Source of the DNA: Phascolarctobacterium sp.
Lineage (GTDB): Bacteria > Bacillota > Negativicutes > Acidaminococcales > Acidaminococcaceae
NCBI GenBank assembly: GCA_003150755.1
Contig: QAMT01000023.1
Span: 186,001 to 250,000, forward strand
Length of the DNA stretch: 64,000 bases
Direction of reading: 5' to 3'
Shown here: in pieces, positions 59,349 through 64,000 of the stretch
Layout of the letters: every line of letters starts with the position of its first letter
Position numbering within the stretch: position 1 is the stretch's first letter
Notes under the pieces: generated by a model
Databases searched by the model: none
Told to the model about the DNA's origin: nothing
What the model saw: only the letters and a program-made list of their open reading frames with translations
Made by a program: the position numbers and the translations under genes

Positions 59349-60098
59349 ATGACCGACATTTCAACAGCAAGCATAACCCACCGCAAAGACGAAAAAAACT
59401 ACATCACCAATTACTGGCAAAAACGCAGTACAGACTTTGCCAATCTGCGCAAAGCAGAGCTGCACAGTGAAAAACAGCTTTTATGGCAGCAGGAGATTAA
59501 CCGCCACCTGCCGCAGAACCGCCGCTTAAAAATTTTGGACATCGGCTGCGGAGCCGGATTTTTTGGTATTTTGCTTGGGCAAAAACATGATGTTACCGGC
59601 ATTGACCTGACGCCGGAAATGATTGACGCTGCCCGCACCCTTGCCGCCGCGGAAGGCAGCAGCGCGAGCTTTGCCGTTATGGACGCCGAAGCCCTGGACT
59701 TTGCAGCAAACAGTTTTGACGTTGTTATAAGCCGCAACGTAATGTGGAACCTGCCCCACCCGGGAACCGCCTACCGCGAATGGCTGCGCGTACTGAAGCC
59801 GGGCGGGCTGCTGTTAAACTATGATGCCGAATATGCCCGCGGGCACCACAGCCAGAAACTGCCCCGGCAAAACGCCCATGCCGGCATTGCGCCGGAGCTG
59901 CTGGACGAATGCCACAATATTTACCATATGCTTGATATCAGCACCTACAACCGTCCGGAATGGGATGAAAAATTTTTAACCGCAACCGGTTTGTGCAGCG
60001 TCAGCACCGATACCACGGTTAGCAGCCGCATTTACGCCAGTGAAGACATTTTTTACATTCCCGTGCCGATGTTCTGCGTTAAAGCGGTTAAACTTTAA
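59349..60098 (+). CDS. Class I SAM-dependent methyltransferase
   Basis: The 249-residue enzyme has the SAM-binding motifs ILDIGCGAGFFGILLG (about residues 58-73), GIDLTPEMIDAA (acidic loop), DVVISRNVMWNLPHP and LRVLKPGGLLL. The substrate is unknown. It lies 12 bp after the binding-protein gene with AAAGGAGC upstream, so the two form an operon; a role in making or altering the ligand carried by that protein is possible but unproven. Confidence 0.9.
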   Translation: MTDISTASITHRKDEKNYITNYWQKRSTDFANLRKAELHSEKQLLWQQEINRHLPQNRRLKILDIGCGAGFFGILLGQKHDVTGIDLTPEMIDAARTLAAAEGSSASFAVMDAEALDFAANSFDVVISRNVMWNLPHPGTAYREWLRVLKPGGLLLNYDAEYARGHHSQKLPRQNAHAGIAPELLDECHNIYHMLDISTYNRPEWDEKFLTATGLCSVSTDTTVSSRIYASEDIFYIPVPMFCVKAVKL

Positions 60099-60100
60099 AG

Positions 60101-60661
60101 CTACATCAAAGCACTGCGCACGCACGCCCCTGCTGCGCCGCAGGCACATACCTCGTCAAGCTGCGCCGCATTAAGCCCTATGCCGCCTATTGCATACACC
60201 GGCACACTTACGGCATCGCAAACCCCGCGCAAAAAGTTTAGCCCCCGCGGCGCCAGCCCCGGTTTACAACTGCTGCTATAAATATGCCCGGCAATAAGGC
60301 GGCCTGCGCCCAAAACCTCTGCCTGCCGCGCTTCTTCCACACTGTGTACAGAAGTACCGATGCAGCTGAACTTTTTACGGTCTGCCGCTGTCATTTCTTT
60401 AAGCAGCGCCAGAGGCAGATGCACATTGCTTATGCCAAGCTCCAAAGCAGCGCGCCAAAAAGTATGCACAACAAACTCCGTTCCATGCTGCCGGCAAATT
60501 GCAAGCACCTGCTTTGCTATTTCTTTGTATTCAGCTTCGCTTAAATCTTTTTCTCGCAAAATCAGGGCTTGGGGCTTTAACGCACAAACTTTTTCTATCT
60601 GTTCCAAAAACGGTACAGTGCATATTTTTCTGTCCGTTACACAAATAATTTTATTAAACAT
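60101..60661 (-). CDS. Thiamine phosphate synthase/TenI-family protein
   Basis: The ATG at 60661 (MFNKIICVTDRK) with AAGGGTG upstream is preferred over one at 60682. The 186-residue TIM-barrel protein has LILREKDLSEAEY, VHLPLALL, CIGTSVHSVEEARQAEVLGAG and AGHIYSSSCKPGLAPRGL, then YAIGGIG. The GHIY..SCKPGL.PRG pattern is nearer to TenI (thiazole tautomerase) than to ThiE, whose pattern is GP.F.T.TK. It is last in the thi operon, where either activity would fit. Confidence 0.8.
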   Translation of the reverse strand: MFNKIICVTDRKICTVPFLEQIEKVCALKPQALILREKDLSEAEYKEIAKQVLAICRQHGTEFVVHTFWRAALELGISNVHLPLALLKEMTAADRKKFSCIGTSVHSVEEARQAEVLGAGRLIAGHIYSSSCKPGLAPRGLNFLRGVCDAVSVPVYAIGGIGLNAAQLDEVCACGAAGACVRSALM

Positions 60662-60695
60662 TACTAACACCCTTACCGGCACTGCGCCGGTTTTT

Positions 60696-61460
60696 TTATG
60701 CCTTTTTGCTGATACCTGTAAGCGGGCTGGATGCCGCTGCCTGCCCGGTTACTGCGCCAAGCTCCGCCAGATAAGCCTTGCGCCCGGCTTCTACCGCCAG
60801 TTTAAATGCTTCAGCCATCGCAGGCACATCACCGCTTGACGCAAGCGCCGTATTAACCATAACTGCCGCTGCGCCCATCTGCATCGCCTCGCACGCCTGC
60901 GCCGGGCTGCCGATACCGGCATCGACAATAACAGGCACATCAAGCTCATCAATCAAAATCTGAATAAACTTTTTTGTTGTCAGCCCTAAATTGCTGCCAA
61001 TCGGCGCACCAAGCGGCATAACACAGGCCGCACCGGCATTTACCATCGCGCGTGCTGCATTCAAATCCGGGTACATATAAGGCATAACCACAAAACCCTC
61101 ATCCGCCAGAATTTCTGTCGCCTTGACGGTTTCGTAATTATCCGGCAGCAGGTATTTGGTATCGGGTATTACCTCTAACTTAACAAAATTGCTGCCGCAA
61201 ACCTCGCGCGACATTCTGGCAATGCGTACAGCATCTTCTGCAGTGCGCGAGCCGCTGGTATTAGGCAAAAGCGTTATGCCTTTTGGTATATAGTCCAAAA
61301 TATTGGGCATATCTGTGCCTGCACGGCGCAATGCCATAGTAATAATTTCCGCACCCGCATTTTTAACCGCAGCTTCAATCAGTTCCAAAGAATATTTGCC
61401 GCTGCCCAAAATAAAACGGCTGGTAAATTCGTGTCCTCCTAAATTCAATACGTCTTTCAT
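60696..61460 (-). CDS. thiG: Thiazole synthase
   Basis: The ATG at 61460 follows GATTGGAGGAAG; an upstream frame to 61541 overlaps thiF. The 254-residue ThiG forms the thiamine thiazole from DXP, ThiS thiocarboxylate and dehydroglycine. The Schiff-base Lys is in NFVKLEVIPD, with GTDMPNILDYIP, MPLGAPIGSN and VIVDAGIGSPAQA also typical. Dehydroglycine would need ThiH or ThiO, neither of which is in this operon. Confidence 0.96.
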   Translation of the reverse strand: MKDVLNLGGHEFTSRFILGSGKYSLELIEAAVKNAGAEIITMALRRAGTDMPNILDYIPKGITLLPNTSGSRTAEDAVRIARMSREVCGSNFVKLEVIPDTKYLLPDNYETVKATEILADEGFVVMPYMYPDLNAARAMVNAGAACVMPLGAPIGSNLGLTTKKFIQILIDELDVPVIVDAGIGSPAQACEAMQMGAAAVMVNTALASSGDVPAMAEAFKLAVEAGRKAYLAELGAVTGQAAASSPLTGISKKA

Positions 61461-62035
61461 AATTCTTCCTCCAATCCATAAATCAGCGCCAGCACAAGGT
61501 TTGCCTGGTGCGCCGCACATAATGCTGCTCGCGGTGCGCACAGCCTGCCGCAGGTTTCAATGCCGCTTACAGCGTCGCCGCAGATATAAAAATTATTGCT
61601 TATTCTGCGCGTTTTAATAGCGTTGCTGTGTCCCACACCGGCAAGCCCGCTGGCCGCGATGACGGTTTTATCCGCGTAAGCAGTAAGCAGAGTATTTACT
61701 ATCATTGCCTTAGTCTGCGGCACGTCCACCGCTTCGCAGATAATATCATCCTGGCTGAATATGTCGGCAACATTACTTTCGGTAAGTCGCACGCAGTCTG
61801 CCATTATCTCAAGCTGCGGGTCTATTTCTGATAGCTGGCCGGCAAGCGCATCCGTTTTATATTTGCCGACATGCTGCAAAAAGTAATGCTGCCGCTGTAA
61901 ATTGCTTTGGTCTACCATGTCAAAATCAACCAGATGCAAATGCTTAACGCCCGAGCGCGCCAGCAGCACGGCAATGTGCGAGCCAAGCCCGCCCAATCCG
62001 GCTATGCCAATGCGCACATTATCCAAACTTTTCAA
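61457..62035 (-). CDS. thiF: Sulfur carrier protein adenylyltransferase (ThiF, short form)
   Basis: The 192-residue E1-like protein has the nucleotide site GIAGLGGLGSHIAVLLARSG, DFDMVDQSNLQRQHYF (with the catalytic Asp and Arg), and adenylates the C-terminal Gly of ThiS. It lacks the zinc-binding Cys pairs of longer ThiF/MoeB, like the clostridial short form. It starts at TTG, after GGAGGGGGCTGAA formed by the thiS end, and its stop overlaps thiG by 4 bp. Confidence 0.92.
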   Translation of the reverse strand: MKSLDNVRIGIAGLGGLGSHIAVLLARSGVKHLHLVDFDMVDQSNLQRQHYFLQHVGKYKTDALAGQLSEIDPQLEIMADCVRLTESNVADIFSQDDIICEAVDVPQTKAMIVNTLLTAYADKTVIAASGLAGVGHSNAIKTRRISNNFYICGDAVSGIETCGRLCAPRAALCAAHQANLVLALIYGLEEEL

Positions 62036-62036
62036 T

Positions 62037-62231
62037 TCAGCCCCCTCCTACAAAAGTTACAATTTCTACCACATCGCCATCGCGCACAACTTCATCCGCA
62101 AAAGCGGCACGCGGTACAAGTTTGCCGTTTACTTCCACCGCTACAAATTCTGCCCGGAAGCCCTGCATTTTTAAAAGCGCTTCTACCGTGCAAGGCGCTC
62201 TAAGCGGAACGTTTTTACCGTTTAACAGCAT
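62037..62231 (-). CDS. thiS: Thiamine sulfur carrier protein
   Basis: The 64-residue ubiquitin-like protein ends in VGGG, giving the C-terminal Gly-Gly that is adenylated and thiocarboxylated. LLNGKNVPLRAPCTVEALL and FVAVEVNGKLVPR match ThiS. AAAGGAG precedes the ATG. First gene of the operon, after the TPP riboswitch. Confidence 0.95.
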   Translation of the reverse strand: MLLNGKNVPLRAPCTVEALLKMQGFRAEFVAVEVNGKLVPRAAFADEVVRDGDVVEIVTFVGGG

Positions 62232-62253
62232 AGTTACTCCTTTCCGCCGTAAT

Positions 62254-62307
62254 TAAAAAAGCCCATGAAGAAGCCTGCACCCGCGGTGGTGCACCCCTTC
62301 ATGGGCT
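62254..62307 (-). terminator. Leader terminator before thiS
   Basis: On the minus strand AAGCCCATGAAG pairs with CTTCATGGGCTT, enclosing an inner hairpin (TGCACC/GGGTGCA), and six T follow. It lies 23 bases before the thiS start and should be the switch controlled by the TPP aptamer. Confidence 0.9.
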
Positions 62308-62356
62308 TTAACCCAATCTAACGGCATATTTGATTTTAACTGCCTGATAATAAGAA

Positions 62357-62386
62357 ACAGCAAGCACCAACAAAGGCACTTGCTGT
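62357..62386 (-). other. Hairpin between TPP aptamer and leader terminator
   Basis: Minus-strand ACAGCAAG pairs with CTTGCTGT around a 14-base loop that itself can form a short GCC/GGT stem. It could be an anti-terminator element or a second weak terminator, since TTTCTTATT follows. Confidence 0.5.
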
Positions 62387-62395
62387 CATTTGCAA

Positions 62396-62483
62396 ACATT
62401 CCCTACGTTGGCATTATCCAAATCAGGTTATGGGTCGAAGCGCACAGCTTCCTCTCAGCCTATCTGTAAGCTCCCCTGTTCAG
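62396..62483 (-). ncRNA. TPP riboswitch (thi-box)
   Basis: The minus strand reads GGGGAGCTTA, GGCTGAGAGGAAGC, GACCCATAACCTGATTTGGA and TAATGCCAACGTAGGGAA, the conserved thi-box segments in order. Thiamine pyrophosphate binding would favour the downstream terminator and shut off thiSFG and the ThiE/TenI gene. Confidence 0.96.
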
Positions 62484-62526
62484 TTATGTTTAGTATAAAG
62501 CCTGCGCCGCCTGCTGTCAACAAAAA

Positions 62527-63684
62527 TTACAGTGCCAGCATTACGGCAATCATCAGTTTAGCGCGCATAAACAGCGATTCTACATCGGCAAACTCATCGA
62601 CCGTGTGGTTGCGCCCGCCTTTTACGCCCATTGCGCACACAGTCGGCACGCCGACTGCCGTAGTAAACGCAGAATCAGATGCGCCGCCGACGCTGATTGC
62701 TTTCGGGCTGCCGAAGCCTTCTTCCTCGGAAACTTTTTTTACAAGTTCAAAAAGCTTTTCGCTGCTTTCCAGGCGAACCATCGGCAGCAATGTGGATACC
62801 GGTGTCATCTTGCAAGTAACGCCGTCAATGTAAACCTTGTCGTTGATTTCCTTGAATTTTTCTTTCATCGGCTCAAGCAGTGCCGGGTCTTCAAAGCGCA
62901 TATCAATAATCATCTTGGCATAAGCAGGCGCAGCATTATGCACCGTGCCGCCTTCGATAACATTTACCCCTACATTCAGACCCTTGCTCCAGTCAGTCAG
63001 CGCCTCAATATCTAAAATTTTATAAGCCAGTTCTTTAATGGCACTGCGCCCGTCCTGTGGATTGTTGCCTACATGGGCACTGCGGCCGAAGGCTTCCATG
63101 GCAAAGCAGTAGCAGCCTTTACGCGCCAGCACAATGCTGTCATCCATAAAACCGGTTTCAAAATTAAAAGCATAAACCGCGCCCTTGGATTCTGCTTTGG
63201 CAAACTCGCCAAAAGAACTGAATTTATGCCCTACTTCCTCATCACCGGCAAGAATTACTTTAACGCTGTATTTTTCATAATTTACGCTTTTTAAAGCCTG
63301 CAAAACGTGGATGGCAATAGTAACGCCGCCCTTCATATCCAATACGCCAGGCCCGTAAGCCGTGCCGTTTTTAATGGTAAAGGGGCGTCTTTGCGTTTCA
63401 CCAAGGTCACTGAAAACAGTGTCCAGATGACCTACAAACACTACAAAAGGTTTGTTATGGCAGTCGCCAAACTCACTAACCAAAGCATTGCCGGCATTTT
63501 CAAATTCTACAATGCGCGTTTTGCCGCCCATGCCTTCCAAAATGCCTGCAACCTTGGCAACAAGTCCGTCAACCTGCGCCTTATTGGCAGAACCGCTTTC
63601 AGTCATTACCAAATCTTGCCACATCTTCATCATATCTTCCGTATGAGCATCAATATACGCATACGCAGCTTCTTTTTCAGTCAA
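62527..63684 (-). CDS. M20-family metallopeptidase
   Basis: The 385-residue peptidase starts at TTG after GGAGGATTAAAA. Metal and catalytic residues are seen in VGHLDTVFSD (His and Asp), GVLDMKGG (bridging Asp), AGDEEVG (Glu pair), and GGRNHTVDEFA (His), with the dimerisation domain at about 185-295 (FGRSAHVGNNPQDG). It is paralogous to the peptidase at 45026 but not closely similar. It lies 14 bp downstream of a YjiG-like membrane gene, so peptide or amino-acid uptake and hydrolysis are probably linked. Confidence 0.92.
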   Translation of the reverse strand: MTEKEAAYAYIDAHTEDMMKMWQDLVMTESGSANKAQVDGLVAKVAGILEGMGGKTRIVEFENAGNALVSEFGDCHNKPFVVFVGHLDTVFSDLGETQRRPFTIKNGTAYGPGVLDMKGGVTIAIHVLQALKSVNYEKYSVKVILAGDEEVGHKFSSFGEFAKAESKGAVYAFNFETGFMDDSIVLARKGCYCFAMEAFGRSAHVGNNPQDGRSAIKELAYKILDIEALTDWSKGLNVGVNVIEGGTVHNAAPAYAKMIIDMRFEDPALLEPMKEKFKEINDKVYIDGVTCKMTPVSTLLPMVRLESSEKLFELVKKVSEEEGFGSPKAISVGGASDSAFTTAVGVPTVCAMGVKGGRNHTVDEFADVESLFMRAKLMIAVMLAL

Positions 63685-63698
63685 TTTTAATCCTCCAA

Positions 63699-64000
63699 TC
63701 AGCAGGAAATGCCCATGAAATTAAGTATTACCCTTACAATAATCATCGAAAGCAAAGCATCGATAATAGGAATTGCCAGCAATAAGCCATGGTATTTCGG
63801 GTTAGCGCCGGAAGTCAATACGCAGCGTGCGAAATGGCCTACCAAAGTACCCATGGTGATCGTTGCCGGGAACAAAATAGTTGCCTGCGCAGCAGTGATA
63901 ATGCCTTCCGCGTAAAGCGAAGCCGCCGTTGCAGCGCCTGCCGCCTTAGCAAAGAATGCGGAAATCAATGCCACAATCGCCGCACCCGGCAAACCAAACA
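63699..64000 (-). CDS. YjiG-like membrane protein (N-terminus off window)
   Basis: The frame stays open to the window edge, so the N-terminal part is missing. The visible 100 residues have three hydrophobic segments; GLPGAAIVALISAFFAKAAGAATAASL and GHFARCVLTSGANPKYHGLLLAIPIIDALLSM resemble the C-terminal half of E. coli YjiG, a nucleoside-recognition (Gate) domain protein. In E. coli yjiG-yjiH lie next to the isoaspartyl dipeptidase gene iadA; here a peptidase follows too. Confidence 0.82.
   Translation of the reverse strand, partial: FGLPGAAIVALISAFFAKAAGAATAASLYAEGIITAAQATILFPATITMGTLVGHFARCVLTSGANPKYHGLLLAIPIIDALLSMIIVRVILNFMGISC

Overview
The window looks like chromosome from a diderm Firmicute (class Negativicutes). 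The Acidaminococcaceae, for example a Phascolarctobacterium-like gut anaerobe, are my best guess, but that is inference from gene content and no rRNA gene is present to test it. Outer-membrane genes (TolC-family protein, Mla lipid-transport genes, an SLH-domain OmpM-type porin) sit beside typically Firmicute ones: T-box and SAM-I leaders, ECF transporters, a YerC/TrpR-family regulator, a PASTA-containing PBP, GatCAB and PcrA/LigA. Anaerobic life is suggested by the class III ribonucleotide reductase (NrdDG) and a ferredoxin-tailed aldo/keto reductase.

Layout. 1-12 kb, almost all minus strand, is envelope biology: TolC-family protein (cut by the left edge), mlaEFD, an S55-domain protein, an AMIN/phosphodiester-glycosidase protein, MreB/Mbl, MurA, a small coiled-coil protein and OmpM. 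12-14.4 kb holds a CBS-domain pyrophosphatase, then a degenerate HisIE-like protein overlapping a YerC regulator. 14.5-19.3 kb, plus strand, has metNIQ behind a strong promoter and SAM-I riboswitch, a class D beta-lactamase and an aldo/keto reductase. 19.4-21.8 kb is an A/T-rich island with two unrecognised genes. 21.8-26.1 kb is housekeeping (TtcA-like, DUF805, Map, DedA, threonine aldolase), followed by a large imperfect inverted repeat.

26.5-33.4 kb, minus strand: VanZ-like, folD, fhs, PBP (FtsI/SpoVD type), ftsW, trmB. 33.5-35.7 kb: nitroreductase and a CNNM/HlyC protein with an unusual start region. 35.7-39.0 kb: a complete ECF transporter (TrpP-like S component, two ATPases, EcfT) behind a T-box whose specifier reads TGG, so it is probably a tryptophan importer. 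39.0-40.5 kb is a second A/T-rich accessory patch (YafQ/DinJ toxin-antitoxin and a secreted protein of unknown function). 40.6-43.7 kb: nrdDG with two NrdR-like boxes exactly 31 bp apart.

43.7-48.2 kb: GltS, an M20 peptidase, an SDR and a LysR regulator. 48.4-51.6 kb: gatCAB. 51.8-56.8 kb: pcrA, ligA and a secreted CsgG-like protein. 56.9-57.6 kb: hicAB. 57.6-60.1 kb: an orphan family-5 solute-binding lipoprotein and a methyltransferase behind a structured leader that I could not classify. 60.1-62.5 kb: thiS-thiF-thiG-thiE/tenI behind a TPP riboswitch, without thiH. 62.5-64 kb: an M20 peptidase and the C-terminal part of a YjiG-like membrane protein.

The best candidates for undescribed biology are the two-gene island at 19.4-21.4 kb, the catalytically degenerate HisIE-like protein coupled to YerC, and the leader plus binding-protein/methyltransferase unit at 57.6-60.1 kb. 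All family assignments come from reading the sequence; no database search was run.
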